From Mycobacterium sp. DL99 (lineage in GTDB: Bacteria; Actinomycetota; Actinomycetes; Mycobacteriales; Mycobacteriaceae): DNA of 64,000 nucleotides. The notes under the pieces were generated by a model. The model made no database searches. It was not told where the DNA came from and saw nothing but the letters and a program-made list of their open reading frames with translations. The number at the start of each line of letters is the position of its first letter. Position 1 is the first letter of the stretch. A program made the position numbers and the translations under genes. Below, piece by piece: positions 34,214-43,840 of this stretch. The DNA lies in assembly GCF_004762045.1 (NCBI RefSeq), contig NZ_SJOM01000007.1, positions 799,432-863,431 on the forward strand. Direction: 5' to 3'.

Positions 34214-35234
34214 GGAGTCGCAGTCTAGGCGTGGTGCGCTCAGGCCGCCGCAATCCTGCGATGATCACCAACGTCACCCCGGCGAGGGCCCAGCAACTGA
34301 GCACGATGATCGCCAGGTCCGCGCCCGCGCCGCCGAAGTATGCGGTGGATCGCAGCAGCGTGGCGGTGGCGCCCTGGGGCAACAGCTGCCCGAGCTGGCC
34401 CCAGCCGGTGGGCAGCACCTCCGGTGCGGACGTCAGCCCGGACAGCGGGTTGCCCAGCAACAGGGCCAGTGCGGCGCCCGCGGCCAGGCCGACCTTGCCG
34501 AACATCGAGCCCAGGCCGAGCATGAACAAACCGGTCGCCGCGATTCCCAGCGTCAGGCCCGCGGCCACGCCCCAGAAGTTCGAGTCGATCGAGCCGAATA
34601 CGTACTGGAGCAGGGCCGCGACGGTGGTGCCTGCGACCGCGGCGAACACGATCGTGGCGGTCAGGCGGGTCCACACCTCGCGCCGCAGTATCAGCACCAG
34701 CGCGCTGGCCGGCAGCATCCCGGCCAGCGTGATCGGCAGGGCGGAGGCGGCCAGGCCGGTTCCGCGCGGATCCTGGGTGGTGGGCGGGGCCAGGTCCTCG
34801 GTGTGCAGGGCAACCCCCGAGTGTGTGGCGATGCCGTTGCCGATCTGGGTGAGCAGTTGCGCGACGGCGGGACTGCCACCGGTGGCGGTCAGCAGGGTCG
34901 GGCCCTCCGGGCCGAACGCTATGCCGCCATAGACGTTTCGGTTGAGGATCGCCTCGCGCAGGGCGTCCTCGCCGGGGTAATAGGTCACCTTGAAAGCGCC
35001 TGGGGCCTGCTGTTCCAGGCGCTCGGCGATCTGACTGGTGGCGGCCTGGGGTCCCGCGGCGCCGATCGGTATGTCGTGGGGCTTGGACCGCGAGGCGGGA
35101 AGGGCGAACGCGATGGCGACGATGGCGATCGCGATGGTCAGCACGGTGACGATGCCTGCCGCACGCAGGGCGGCGGGTGGTTCGTGTTCGGGTGCCGCGT
35201 GGTGGACGGGCGTGGGGCTCTGTGTCGAGAGCAT
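34200..35234 (-). CDS. ABC-2-like membrane protein
   Basis: A 344-residue protein with one N-terminal membrane segment (about residues 25-45), an extracytoplasmic stretch of about 120 residues, then five or six C-terminal membrane segments. This layout resembles ABC-2/YhgE-Pip type permeases. No ATPase gene is adjacent. It is divergent from a TetR regulator and overlaps the flavohaemoglobin gene by 14 bp. ATG 35234 was preferred over ATG 35249, although its purine-rich leader AGAGGG is close. Substrate unknown. Confidence 0.6.
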   Translation of the reverse strand: MLSTQSPTPVHHAAPEHEPPAALRAAGIVTVLTIAIAIVAIAFALPASRSKPHDIPIGAAGPQAATSQIAERLEQQAPGAFKVTYYPGEDALREAILNRNVYGGIAFGPEGPTLLTATGGSPAVAQLLTQIGNGIATHSGVALHTEDLAPPTTQDPRGTGLAASALPITLAGMLPASALVLILRREVWTRLTATIVFAAVAGTTVAALLQYVFGSIDSNFWGVAAGLTLGIAATGLFMLGLGSMFGKVGLAAGAALALLLGNPLSGLTSAPEVLPTGWGQLGQLLPQGATATLLRSTAYFGGAGADLAIIVLSCWALAGVTLVIIAGLRRPERTTPRLRLRGTR

Positions 35235-35299
35235 GTTCCCTCTTTTCATCCGATGTTGAATTAATCGGTTGGTGTGAGGGTAAGCCTGATGAGTCCGGT

Positions 35300-35317
35300 T
35301 TTCAACAGTCATTGAAA
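35300..35317. promoter_or_regulatory. Palindromic TetR-type operator
   Basis: TTTCAA-N6-TTGAAA is a perfect inverted repeat, 16 bp before the TetR start and in the divergent gap with the ABC-2-like gene. Length and symmetry fit TetR dimers. A weaker CCGAT-N9-ATCGG lies at 35250-35268. Confidence 0.55.
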
Positions 35318-35332
35318 TGATAGTGTCGATGT

Positions 35333-35962
35333 ATGGCTTCACCTGGGAAAACCGTCACGCGGCGCGGGCGTCGCCAGGGTGACCCGGTCTCCCGCGACGC
35401 TGTGCTGGCCGCGGCCAAGCAGCGCTTCGCGGCCGAGGGATACGAGAAGACGACGCTTCGGGCCATAGCTTCGGATGCGCACGTCGACGCGTCGATGGTG
35501 CTCTACCTGTTCGGCTCGAAGGCCGACCTGTTCCGGGAATCGCTGCGCCTGATCCTGGATCCCGACGTGCTGGTGGCTGCCTTGGAAGGGCCGGCCGAGG
35601 AGATCGGCGAGCGCATGGTCCGCGTCTACCTGAAGATGTGGGAGACACCCGACACCGCAGCCAGCATGCGGGTCATGTTGCAGTCGGCAACATCGAATTC
35701 CGATGCGCACGTGGCATTTCGAACGTTCATGCAGGATTACGTGCTCGCCGCGGTGTCAGGCGTGCTCGGCGGTGGCGAGCAGGCCCGACTGCGGGCCATG
35801 CTCGCCGCATCCAACCTGGTCGGCACCGCGATGCTGCGTTACGTGATGGCGGTGCCGCCGATGGCGACCCTCGACGGTGAAGAGGTCGTGCGACTGCTCG
35901 CGCCGACGGTGACCCGCTACCTCACGGCGGATGCCGCGGAGCTGGGGCTGCCGGAGCTCTAG
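35333..35962 (+). CDS. TetR-family transcriptional regulator
   Basis: A 209-residue regulator with an N-terminal helix-turn-helix (TTLRAIASDAHVDASMVLYLFGSKADLF, described here as residues 40-67 in outline) and a helical ligand domain. It is divergent from the ABC-2-like/flavohaemoglobin/epimerase operon, which it probably represses through the palindrome in the gap. The ATG at 35333 follows a weak ribosome-binding site, so expression is probably low. Confidence 0.85.
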   Translation: MASPGKTVTRRGRRQGDPVSRDAVLAAAKQRFAAEGYEKTTLRAIASDAHVDASMVLYLFGSKADLFRESLRLILDPDVLVAALEGPAEEIGERMVRVYLKMWETPDTAASMRVMLQSATSNSDAHVAFRTFMQDYVLAAVSGVLGGGEQARLRAMLAASNLVGTAMLRYVMAVPPMATLDGEEVVRLLAPTVTRYLTADAAELGLPEL

Positions 35963-36270
35963 GCGGTCAGTGCTGCTGGTCGGAGACCAGGGCCCTGTAG
36001 GCGCTCGGCATGCTGGCGCTGGATGGAGCGATCGAACCGCTGTCCGCACCGACTCGCCGGCATTCTGGGCGCGGTGGTCGGGCTAAGCGTGGCGCCGTAC
36101 TCCAGGCGATTAGTCACGCGATCTCGCAAGGAGGCGCCGCGGTATGGCGCGTGAGTTCTCCTCAACCGAACAGCGGAAGTCCGACCGTCATGTGGCGCAG
36201 CAATGTCCGCCACGAACCTGGTTTGAGGTAGGGCCAACCCCCCAGGTGACCGGAACTTCCTGGCTAGGCT
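35963..36270. other. Non-coding gap, nothing identified
   Basis: About 300 bp between the TetR gene and the small membrane protein. No convincing start, codon bias or hairpin was found on either strand. GC content is visibly lower than in the surrounding genes, which agrees with an accessory insertion point. Confidence 0.4.
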
Positions 36271-36693
36271 GTGGTCGTGCGAGGGGACACGCTGACGGTG
36301 GAGTTTGTGGCGCGGGGGCGTCTGCCGAGTACTCCCGGGGAATGGTTCGGCGTGTTGACCTTCTTCGCTGTGATCGGCACGACCTTTGCACTGATGCACT
36401 TTTGGGTCGGTCGGAGAGGGTCCGCTCAGTTGGGGGCGCAGGAAGTACGGCTCAGGACCGAGTCGGTGCAGTTCAGGTCGCAATGGCCGGCCCAGCAGCT
36501 GTGGCAGGCGCCCTATGCTGACCTCAAAGCAGAGGCGGAGCGGTGCTGGCGCATCATTTTCGTTCTGGAACAGCGACGCGACAGCGACGGCCGAGGGCGA
36601 CGCGGTGACTTTGACGCCCAAATCGCGGCTCTGCGTGGCTGGATCACCACGGTGGTCAATGCGATGAACGCTGTCACTTCCCGAGCGCGGTAA
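36271..36693 (+). CDS. Small membrane protein of unknown family, paralogue A
   Basis: About 140 residues with one membrane segment near residues 25-45 (WFGVLTFFAVIGTTFALM) followed by a cytoplasmic helical domain. The block QAPYADLKAEAERCWRIIFVL is echoed in the next gene. GTG 36271 is the first start, but GTG 36277 is equally possible and no strong ribosome-binding site is seen. I do not recognise the family. Confidence 0.6.
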   Translation: MVVRGDTLTVEFVARGRLPSTPGEWFGVLTFFAVIGTTFALMHFWVGRRGSAQLGAQEVRLRTESVQFRSQWPAQQLWQAPYADLKAEAERCWRIIFVLEQRRDSDGRGRRGDFDAQIAALRGWITTVVNAMNAVTSRAR

Positions 36694-36733
36694 ACGCCGT
36701 CTCGATGCATCGGTCCACTCCGAGAATCCACAG

Positions 36734-37199
36734 GTGAGAAGCCAGAAGATGGTCGACCAAGTGCTCGCTGACGCATCACATGAACCCAAGAGCTTCGTTA
36801 CGTACTTGGTTGTCGGTCTGGCGATATCCGCCGTCATTGCCGTGGTGTTCGTTGCTATCGCCTTGATTCCGTCAGCCGCGGGGGATCAGTTGGCTGCTGA
36901 ACGGGGCGCGGCTGTACATCGACTCCGAATTGTTCTGGATTCGTTGGCCGAAATATCGTCTCTTCGAAGCGCCCTACGATCAGCTGGCAGCCGAAGGAGC
37001 CAGGTGCGAGCGGGTCATTGAGATCTACCAGCGCCAGCGCGGTACGAATATCCGGCCGGCGCCTGGGCCGGCTCGTGAAGTTTACGACGAAGCCAACCAC
37101 CAGATCGCTGTCTACCAGGGCATGCTCGGCACGGTGCAGAATGCGATGCACTACGCCGCCAGCCAGGGCCGCGGCCCGCAGCAGCCCTACGGCGCGTGA
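36734..37199 (+). pseudogene. Frameshifted paralogue B of the small membrane protein
   Basis: The first frame (from GTG 36734 or ATG 36749) encodes a membrane segment (TYLVVGLAISAVIAVVFVAI) but then leaves the family. From about 36868 the +1 frame reads GARLYIDSELFWIRWPKYRL then EAPYDQLAAEGARCERVI, matching paralogue A (QAPYADLKAEAERC). The switch can be explained by one extra base in the GGGGG run at 36880-36884. It is either a decayed copy, a sequencing error or a programmed shift. Confidence 0.65.
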
Positions 37200-37201
37200 A
37201 T

Positions 37202-37825
37202 TCAGGTGCCCTCGAACTGATTCTGGCCCAAGGTATCCACAAAGGTAGGGCCGCGGCGGTCGAGCTCAAGCCGATACTCGTCGGCCCAGGTGCCGAATGG
37301 AAAGTGCGCCAGGTATTCGTTGCGGAACCGGTCATCCTCGGATACCTCGGAAGCGCAGAAAGAGGGAATGGCGAGATCGACCACCGGGCCGCCGCGCTCG
37401 ACTTCGGAGAGCAGTAGTGGTGCGTTTCGCCCAAGGAATTGGTCGATGATCCAGCCGTCCTCGCCCAGCCATATCGAGTAGCGAATCTTCGCGACGACAT
37501 GTTCCGATCGGCCGACGATCTGCCCCGCGACCGATGGATCGAGTTCGCGTTCGGCCTCGTAGCGGGTGCCGCCGACGGCAGGACCTTTGGCGGTCATGGT
37601 CCCCAGCGATTCGTCGCCCAAGGCTTCTACGAGCTCGGCGGGAGTGGCATCCAATTCTGCGGGCGCAGGCCCTTGTACCCGGACGCGCACCGCGTATCCA
37701 TCGGATGCGAACAGATATGCCTGCACGATGAGGGCAGGCATCGGATCTGATGCTGCCACCGCGGGCAATTCGCGGACAAAGAACTTCCGCTCGAATTCGA
37801 AATCACCGAAACCGGATTCGGACAT
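37202..37825 (-). CDS. CYTH-domain protein
   Basis: A 207-residue triphosphate-tunnel fold protein. The signature ExExK is E10, E12 and K14 (FEFERKFFV), and later strands include VAKIRYSIWLGEDGWIIDQF and LLLSEVE. CYTH proteins hydrolyse inorganic triphosphate, thiamine triphosphate or related polyphosphate substrates with metal ions in the cytoplasm. ATG 37825 places ExExK at the usual distance from the N-terminus. It is a stand-alone domain without a CHAD partner. Confidence 0.8.
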   Translation of the reverse strand: MSESGFGDFEFERKFFVRELPAVAASDPMPALIVQAYLFASDGYAVRVRVQGPAPAELDATPAELVEALGDESLGTMTAKGPAVGGTRYEAERELDPSVAGQIVGRSEHVVAKIRYSIWLGEDGWIIDQFLGRNAPLLLSEVERGGPVVDLAIPSFCASEVSEDDRFRNEYLAHFPFGTWADEYRLELDRRGPTFVDTLGQNQFEGT

Positions 37826-37862
37826 GCGCACACCGTAGCCCGATCCGCGCCGAAAACGTCGT

Positions 37863-38531
37863 CTATAGGGCGTGAATTCCCTTGTAGAGCACGAGGAGGC
37901 CGATCGCCACGAGAATCGCCGCAACCAAGACTGCGTGGTTGCGTTCCATCCATTCCTTGAGTCGGGCCAGTGTGGGATCGAGACGATCACCCGATACCGC
38001 GTAAGCGAGGATCGGCAGGGCCACCGTCGACCCCGCGAACGCCACGTAGTAGAGCCCCGCTGCCCACACCCCGGGTTGACCGAGGCCGGCGCTACCGATG
38101 GCTAATCCTGCTGCCGCACAGATGAACAGCACCTTGGGGTTCACCACGGTGAGTACGGCGCCGGCAGCTCCGGCCTTCACGGGCGTCAGCTTGCTCAGGC
38201 TAGCCATCCACTTGGGGCTGTGCTCTGACTTTGCCCGGGTGAGAAAGCGATACGCGCCGAAGGCGATCAAGGCGACGCCGACCGCGATGCGTAACCACGA
38301 CGCCCACGTCGGAGGTTCGTCGAGCCGGCCGAACAGGCCGGACACGCCGACGAAGATCGCGGTCAGCGCGGCCAGGCCGAGAAACCACCCGGCGAGAAAG
38401 GACAGGCCCGTCGGCCGGGGACGCGGTGTGTGCAGCACGAGCACCGCCGGAATGATGGACAGCGGCGACAGCGCCACCACCAGTGCCAGCGGGATGAGTT
38501 CGGCGAAAACCGAGCCCCAGCTTTCCGTCAT
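37863..38531 (-). CDS. GAP-family (Sap/LysE-like) membrane protein
   Basis: A 222-residue protein with six hydrophobic segments. Its opening, LIPLALVVALSPLSIIPAVLVL, and the central VLTVVNPKVLFICAAAGLAI belong to the GAP family, which in mycobacteria includes proteins helping to move glycopeptidolipids and sulfolipids across the membrane. ATG 38531 was chosen over TTG 38537. The neighbouring glycosyltransferase on the same strand may make the lipid it handles; this link is inference. Confidence 0.75.
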   Translation of the reverse strand: MTESWGSVFAELIPLALVVALSPLSIIPAVLVLHTPRPRPTGLSFLAGWFLGLAALTAIFVGVSGLFGRLDEPPTWASWLRIAVGVALIAFGAYRFLTRAKSEHSPKWMASLSKLTPVKAGAAGAVLTVVNPKVLFICAAAGLAIGSAGLGQPGVWAAGLYYVAFAGSTVALPILAYAVSGDRLDPTLARLKEWMERNHAVLVAAILVAIGLLVLYKGIHAL

Positions 38532-38550
38532 GAGCAAAACCTAGCAACGC

Positions 38551-39732
38551 TCACCAATATCCGGCCGCGATGTCCTCAACTGCGTTGGCGGCATGTCCCG
38601 GCCCGCCGTGAGCGTGGATCTCCGCGCGGATGGTGTCGAGGTTGCGCCGGATCTGTCGATCGGCCACGACACCGAGTACGGCGTCGCGGATCTCGTCCGC
38701 ACCGGGCCGAAGGTCCGACAGGTGACGGCCGACGCCGATCGTCTCCAGGCGCGCGCCGTTGGCCGGCTGATCGACGGCCTGCGGAATCGCCACCATCGGC
38801 ACCCCGAACCACAACCCCTCGGTGCACGAACCCATGCCGGCGTGGGTGATGAAACAGTCGGCCAATTGCAGCACTGCCGGCTGGGGAACGGATTCACGCA
38901 GCTGAACCCAATCAGGTACCGGGCCCAGATCGTCGGCCTTGGCGCGGCCGGTGGACAGCACCAGCCGCCAACCCTGTCCGTTCAGTGCCTCGATCACGTT
39001 GCGGTATACATCGGCTCGTTCCGTGTAGGCAGTGCCGAAGGCGAGTAGGGCCAGCGGGCCGTCGCCGTTCGGCGGGGTCCAGTCACGCGGACCTGCGCGA
39101 CGTGGATCGATGCACGGCCCCACGAACCGGTAGCGGTCACCGACCCGGTCGGCGTTCCGTTGCATGACGCGGGGGATCAGTGCCAGACAACGTCGCGGCA
39201 CACCGGTTACGTCGTCGAACGTCAACCCTGATCGCGAATCGGTGAGCCAGTCATCGAACATCTGGCGGTAGGCCAGGCCGCTTGGGCTGTTGAGAATGGG
39301 ATCGAGTATCTCGGCCATGTCGTCGTGGTAGCCCTCCCAGGCCACCTCGCTCGGGGACAGCTGAGCTGACGGCACGCCCCATTGCTCCGCAGCCACCGGG
39401 CCGGCCATGCCGCCGATGTCGTAGAGCATGAGGTCGGGTCGGTCGGCGTCGAGGGCCGCGTGAACCTGCGGCAGGACATGCACCGCCTCGTCGAGGAACA
39501 TCCGCATGCCGGCCACCGGGTCGGCTTCGGCGAAGGACTCCGGCGCGCCGGGCGCCCCCGGCAGCACCGAGGTGCAGGCGATGACGTCGGCGCCGGTCGG
39601 GCGAACCAGCCCGCTCAGGTGGCCGCTGACCAGGTAACTCACCCGATGGCCGCGGCGCGTCAACTCGTGAACCACCGCCAAATGCGGGTACATGTGGCTG
39701 GGAGCGGATGCGGCGACGAGGGCGATGTGCAC
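38551..39732 (-). CDS. GT1-family glycosyltransferase (MGT-like)
   Basis: A 393-residue GT-B enzyme. The N-terminal acceptor domain starts [19 protein letters not shown]. The C-terminal donor-binding motif is [20 protein letters not shown] followed by [14 protein letters not shown], as in macrolide and rhamnolipid-type glycosyltransferases. Donor and acceptor are unknown. It lies 19 bp upstream of the GAP-family gene in the same direction and diverges from clpB. Confidence 0.85.
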   Translation of the reverse strand: MHIALVAASAPSHMYPHLAVVHELTRRGHRVSYLVSGHLSGLVRPTGADVIACTSVLPGAPGAPESFAEADPVAGMRMFLDEAVHVLPQVHAALDADRPDLMLYDIGGMAGPVAAEQWGVPSAQLSPSEVAWEGYHDDMAEILDPILNSPSGLAYRQMFDDWLTDSRSGLTFDDVTGVPRRCLALIPRVMQRNADRVGDRYRFVGPCIDPRRAGPRDWTPPNGDGPLALLAFGTAYTERADVYRNVIEALNGQGWRLVLSTGRAKADDLGPVPDWVQLRESVPQPAVLQLADCFITHAGMGSCTEGLWFGVPMVAIPQAVDQPANGARLETIGVGRHLSDLRPGADEIRDAVLGVVADRQIRRNLDTIRAEIHAHGGPGHAANAVEDIAAGYW

Positions 39733-39764
39733 GCGACCAAGTCTGCCCGGGAAAAATTTTTAAA

Positions 39765-39785
39765 GTTGAGCGGAACAGACTCAAC
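39765..39785. promoter_or_regulatory. HAIR operator (HspR site) upstream of clpB
   Basis: GTTGAGC-N7-ACTCAAC is a perfect inverted repeat and a good match to the HAIR consensus. It puts clpB in the HspR regulon together with dnaK. Confidence 0.8.
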
Positions 39786-39797
39786 CTTGACTACGTT
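39772..39797 (+). promoter_or_regulatory. SigH-like promoter of clpB
   Basis: GGAAC (39772-39776) and GTT (39795-39797) with an 18-nt spacer, exactly as before dnaK. The -35 element lies inside the HAIR operator, so HspR binding would block it directly. Confidence 0.5.
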
Positions 39798-39864
39798 GTA
39801 CATCGCGACAAGCATTTTCCACGTAGCCGAAATGGCCGTGGATAGACACAGAAGGGGAGGTGTC

Positions 39865-42411
39865 GTGGACTCGTTCAACCCGACCACGAAGACCCAGGCG
39901 GCGCTGACCTCGGCGTTGCAGGCGGCGACCGCCGCAGGCAATCCGCAGATCACCCCCGCCCATTTGTTGATGGCGTTGCTGACGCAGAACGACGGTATCG
40001 CCGCACCACTGCTGGAGGCGGTCGGAGTTGAGCCCGCAACCATTCGCGCAGAAGCCGAGCGCATAGTCGGTCGCCTGCCGAGTGCGAGTGGATCCAGCTC
40101 GCAGCCGCAGCTGTCGCCCGAGTCGATCACCGCGATCACGACGGCGCAGCACCTCGCCACCGAGATGGACGACGAGTACGTCTCCACCGAGCACCTGATG
40201 GTCGGCCTGGCCACCGGAAATTCCGAGGTAGCCAAGCTGCTGACGGGCCATGGCGCGTCGCCGCAGGCGCTGCGTGAGGCGTTCACCAAGGTGCGCGGCA
40301 GCGCGCGCGTCACAAGCCCCGACCCCGAGGGCAGCTACCAGGCGTTGGAGAAGTACTCCACCGACCTGACCGCCGCCGCGCGTGAGGGCAAGCTCGATCC
40401 GGTCATCGGCCGCGACACCGAGATCCGTCGTGTCGTACAGGTCCTGAGCCGCCGCACCAAGAACAACCCGGTGCTCATCGGCGAGCCCGGCGTCGGCAAG
40501 ACCGCGATCGTCGAGGGCCTGGCCCAGCGCATCGTCGCGGGTGATGTGCCGGAAAGCCTGCGAGACAAGACCGTCATCAGCCTGGACCTCGGGTCCATGG
40601 TGGCCGGTGCCAAGTACCGCGGTGAATTCGAGGAACGCCTCAAGGCTGTCCTCGACGACATCAAGAACTCGGCCGGCCAGGTCATCACGTTCATCGATGA
40701 GCTGCACACCATCGTGGGCGCCGGTGCCACCGGCGAGTCCGCGATGGACGCGGGCAACATGATCAAGCCTATGCTGGCCCGCGGTGAGCTGCGACTGGTT
40801 GGCGCGACGACCCTCGAGGAGTACCGGAAGTACATCGAGAAGGACGCCGCTCTGGAACGTCGCTTCCAGCAGGTGCTCGTCGGCGAGCCGTCTGTCGAGG
40901 ACACCGTCGGCATCCTGCGCGGCCTCAAGGACCGCTACGAGGTGCATCACGGCGTGCGCATCACCGACTCCGCGCTGGTCGCCGCGGCGACGTTGAGTGA
41001 CCGTTACATCACCAGCCGGTTCCTGCCGGACAAGGCCATCGACCTGGTCGACGAGGCCGCGTCCCGGCTGCGCATGGAGATCGACTCCCGGCCTGTCGAG
41101 ATCGACGAGGTCGAGCGGCTGGTCCGTCGCCTCGAGATCGAGGAGATGGCGCTGTCCAAGGAAGAGGACGACGCGTCGAAGGACCGGCTGGAGAAGCTGC
41201 GCGGTGAGCTGGCCGACTACAAGGAGAAGCTCGCGGAGCTCACGACTCGTTGGCAGAACGAGAAGGGCGCCATCGACATCGTCCGTGAGTTCAAGGAGCA
41301 ACTGGACACCTTGCGCGGTGAGGCCGACCGGGCCGAGCGCGACGGCGACCTGGCCAAGGCCGCAGAGCTGCGCTACGGGCGTATCCCCGAGGTCGAGAAG
41401 AAGCTCGACGCCGCGCTGCCCGTTGCCGAGGCTCGCGAGAACGTGATGCTCAAGGAGGAGGTCGGCCCCGACGACATCGCCGACGTGGTCGAGGCGTGGA
41501 CCGGCATTCCCGCCGGCCGGATGCTCGAAGGCGAGACCGCCAAGCTGCTGCGCATGGAGGAGGAGCTGGGCAAGCGCGTCATCGGCCAGAAGGCGGCGGT
41601 GACCGCGGTGTCGGATGCGGTGCGCCGCAGCCGGGCCGGGGTGGCCGACCCCAACCGGCCGACAGGTTCGTTCATGTTCCTGGGCCCGACCGGTGTCGGT
41701 AAGACCGAGCTCGCAAAAGCGTTGGCGGAGTTCCTGTTCGACGACGAGCGTGCGATGGTCCGCATCGACATGAGCGAGTACGGCGAGAAGCACTCGGTGG
41801 CTCGGCTGGTCGGTGCGCCTCCGGGGTACATCGGCTACGACCAGGGTGGTCAGCTGACCGAGGCCGTGCGCCGGCGTCCCTACACGGTGGTCCTGTTCGA
41901 CGAGATCGAGAAGGCGCACCCGGACGTGTTCGACGTGCTGCTGCAGGTGCTCGACGAGGGCCGGTTGACCGACGGCCAAGGTCGCACGGTCGACTTCCGC
42001 AACACGATCCTGATCCTGACCTCCAACCTGGGTGCCGGTGGCACAGAGGAGCAGGTGATGGCCGCGGTGCGGGCGGCGTTCAAGCCGGAGTTCATCAACC
42101 GGCTCGACGACGTGATCATGTTCGACGCGCTCAACCCCGAGCAGCTGGTGTCGATCGTCGACATCCAGCTGCAACAGCTGCAGAAGCGGCTGGCGCAGCG
42201 CCGGCTCACCCTCGAGGTGTCGCTGCCCGCCAAGACCTGGCTGGCAGAGCGTGGTTTCGACCCGCTCTACGGTGCCCGTCCGCTGCGCCGCCTGGTGCAG
42301 CAGGCCATCGGCGACCAGTTGGCGAAGATGCTGCTGGCCGGCGAGGTGCACGACGGTGATGTGGTGCCGGTCAACGTCAGCGCGGATGGCGAAAGCCTCG
42401 TTCTGGGCTGA
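39865..42411 (+). CDS. clpB: Disaggregase ClpB (Hsp104 family)
   Basis: An 848-residue AAA+ ATPase that threads aggregated proteins together with DnaK. An N-terminal double Clp repeat (residues 1-150) is followed by the first ATPase domain (Walker A GEPGVGKT), a coiled-coil middle domain about residues 400-520, and the second ATPase domain ([14 protein letters not shown]). GTG 39865 with GGGGAGG upstream gives the standard N-terminus [11 protein letters not shown]. It ends in a strong terminator. Confidence 0.97.
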   Translation: MDSFNPTTKTQAALTSALQAATAAGNPQITPAHLLMALLTQNDGIAAPLLEAVGVEPATIRAEAERIVGRLPSASGSSSQPQLSPESITAITTAQHLATEMDDEYVSTEHLMVGLATGNSEVAKLLTGHGASPQALREAFTKVRGSARVTSPDPEGSYQALEKYSTDLTAAAREGKLDPVIGRDTEIRRVVQVLSRRTKNNPVLIGEPGVGKTAIVEGLAQRIVAGDVPESLRDKTVISLDLGSMVAGAKYRGEFEERLKAVLDDIKNSAGQVITFIDELHTIVGAGATGESAMDAGNMIKPMLARGELRLVGATTLEEYRKYIEKDAALERRFQQVLVGEPSVEDTVGILRGLKDRYEVHHGVRITDSALVAAATLSDRYITSRFLPDKAIDLVDEAASRLRMEIDSRPVEIDEVERLVRRLEIEEMALSKEEDDASKDRLEKLRGELADYKEKLAELTTRWQNEKGAIDIVREFKEQLDTLRGEADRAERDGDLAKAAELRYGRIPEVEKKLDAALPVAEARENVMLKEEVGPDDIADVVEAWTGIPAGRMLEGETAKLLRMEEELGKRVIGQKAAVTAVSDAVRRSRAGVADPNRPTGSFMFLGPTGVGKTELAKALAEFLFDDERAMVRIDMSEYGEKHSVARLVGAPPGYIGYDQGGQLTEAVRRRPYTVVLFDEIEKAHPDVFDVLLQVLDEGRLTDGQGRTVDFRNTILILTSNLGAGGTEEQVMAAVRAAFKPEFINRLDDVIMFDALNPEQLVSIVDIQLQQLQKRLAQRRLTLEVSLPAKTWLAERGFDPLYGARPLRRLVQQAIGDQLAKMLLAGEVHDGDVVPVNVSADGESLVLG

Positions 42412-42429
42412 GCCAGCCTGACGGAAGAC

Positions 42430-42469
42430 ACAAAAGTGCCCAATTCCCATCGGAATTGGGCACTTTTGT
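42430..42469 (+). terminator. Intrinsic terminator of clpB
   Basis: An 18-bp perfect stem (arms 42430-42447 and 42452-42469) with a 4-nt CATC loop, AT-rich at its base so the 3' arm ends in TTTTGTT. It starts 19 bp after the clpB stop. It is the only classical-looking terminator in the window. Confidence 0.85.
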
Positions 42470-42493
42470 TTCCGCTCGCGCAAAGATGGGCGG

Positions 42494-43840
42494 GTGATCA
42501 CCAAGGTCCCCGGTAAACCCAATCTGCTCCTCGGTGCCTATCGCCTGGCCGACCTGGGTTACGGCGCCGAGGAGTTCTTCGTGTCCGGAACGGCCAGGTC
42601 CTATTCGGACACCGTGCCGTCCGAGGCGGACTACACCACCCGCATCGTCGTCATCTCGCCCACGGATGCGGCGAACTCCAACGGCACCGTGATCGTCGAG
42701 TGGCTGAATGTCAGCGGCGGGATCGACGCGCCCGCGGTCTGGTTCATGGCGCATCGGGAGATCGCCCGTGCGGGCTACACCTACGTGGCGGTCTCGGTCC
42801 AACAGGTCGGCATCCAGGGCGGAACGAGCCTTGTCGGCGCCGAGATGTCATTGAAAGCACAAGACCCGCAGCGCTATTCCGAGCTAAACCACCCGGGAGA
42901 CGCCTTCGCCTACGACATCTTCACCCAGATCGGCCGTCTGATCCGCGATGGCGCGATCCACGGTCTGCGCCCGGAGACCGTTCTGGCGGTGGGTGAGTCG
43001 CAATCCGCGGCATTCCTGACGACGTACGTCAACGCCGTGGACCCGAGCGCCGCCACGTATGACGGCTTTCTGGTGCATTCGCGATTCGGCAGCGCCGCAC
43101 CCCTCGACGACACCGACGTCTTCGACGAGGCCAGGTCGGATGTGGCCGTGCCCTTCCGCCCGGATCTGCGTGTTCCAGTGCTCACCGTGCTCGCCGAGAC
43201 GGATATCGTCGGGGGCTTCCGCGTGGGCTATCACGCTGCGCGGCAGGCGGACAACGAGTTTCTGCGGGCCTGGGAGGTGCCGGGGACCGCGCACGCTGAC
43301 AACTACACCATCCGCGTCGGTTTCATCGATGACGGGTCCACGCCGTTGGCCGACATCGTCGCGGCGTACGCACCCACAAATGAGCTGATGGGCACGCGAC
43401 TGTCGTACTACATCAACTTCGCTCCCCAACATCACTATGCGCTGCAGGCCGCGATCGCCGCACTCAATACCTGGGTTCACACCGGCACTCCCGCGCCGAG
43501 CGCACCGCCGATCGCCTTGACCGGAGGCGACCCGCCGGGACTCGTCCTGGATGCGAACGGGCTCGCCGAGGGCGGAGTCCGCACGCCGTGGGTCGATGTC
43601 CCGATCGCGCGGACGTCGGGACTCGCGAAGGACGAGAGCCACATGTCCTTCCTTTTCGGGTCGGGCGAGGTGTTCGACGCCGCGAGGCTGTGCGAGCTCT
43701 ACCCCGACGGCGTCGACGAATATCTCGACCGCTTCACCGATGCGCTTGACCGGACAATCGAGGCCGGATTTCTTCTGCCCGCGGACCGCCCGGAGATTCT
43801 GGAGCTCGCGGCCGCGATGTTCCCAGCCGTCAGATGTTGA
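42494..43840 (+). CDS. Alpha/beta-hydrolase domain protein
   Basis: A 448-residue protein. The nucleophile motif is GESQSA (about residues 166-171) after VLAVGES, and a late histidine stands in TAHADNYTI. It resembles a group of large actinobacterial hydrolases annotated only as alpha/beta hydrolase domain-containing. No signal peptide. GTG 42494 begins just after the clpB terminator. Its end overlaps the convergent dehydrogenase gene by 11 bp. Substrate unknown. Confidence 0.7.
   Translation: MITKVPGKPNLLLGAYRLADLGYGAEEFFVSGTARSYSDTVPSEADYTTRIVVISPTDAANSNGTVIVEWLNVSGGIDAPAVWFMAHREIARAGYTYVAVSVQQVGIQGGTSLVGAEMSLKAQDPQRYSELNHPGDAFAYDIFTQIGRLIRDGAIHGLRPETVLAVGESQSAAFLTTYVNAVDPSAATYDGFLVHSRFGSAAPLDDTDVFDEARSDVAVPFRPDLRVPVLTVLAETDIVGGFRVGYHAARQADNEFLRAWEVPGTAHADNYTIRVGFIDDGSTPLADIVAAYAPTNELMGTRLSYYINFAPQHHYALQAAIAALNTWVHTGTPAPSAPPIALTGGDPPGLVLDANGLAEGGVRTPWVDVPIARTSGLAKDESHMSFLFGSGEVFDAARLCELYPDGVDEYLDRFTDALDRTIEAGFLLPADRPEILELAAAMFPAVRC

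Noticed and set aside
35959..36837. 292-codon minus-strand frame over the small membrane proteins
   Set aside because: No ribosome-binding site, atypical composition, and it spans the non-coding gap; the plus-strand paralogue homology is the better explanation.
39781..42522. Very long open frame (913 codons) antisense to clpB
   Set aside because: A shadow of the strongly conserved clpB frame; composition rich in His, Arg and Gln with no family features.
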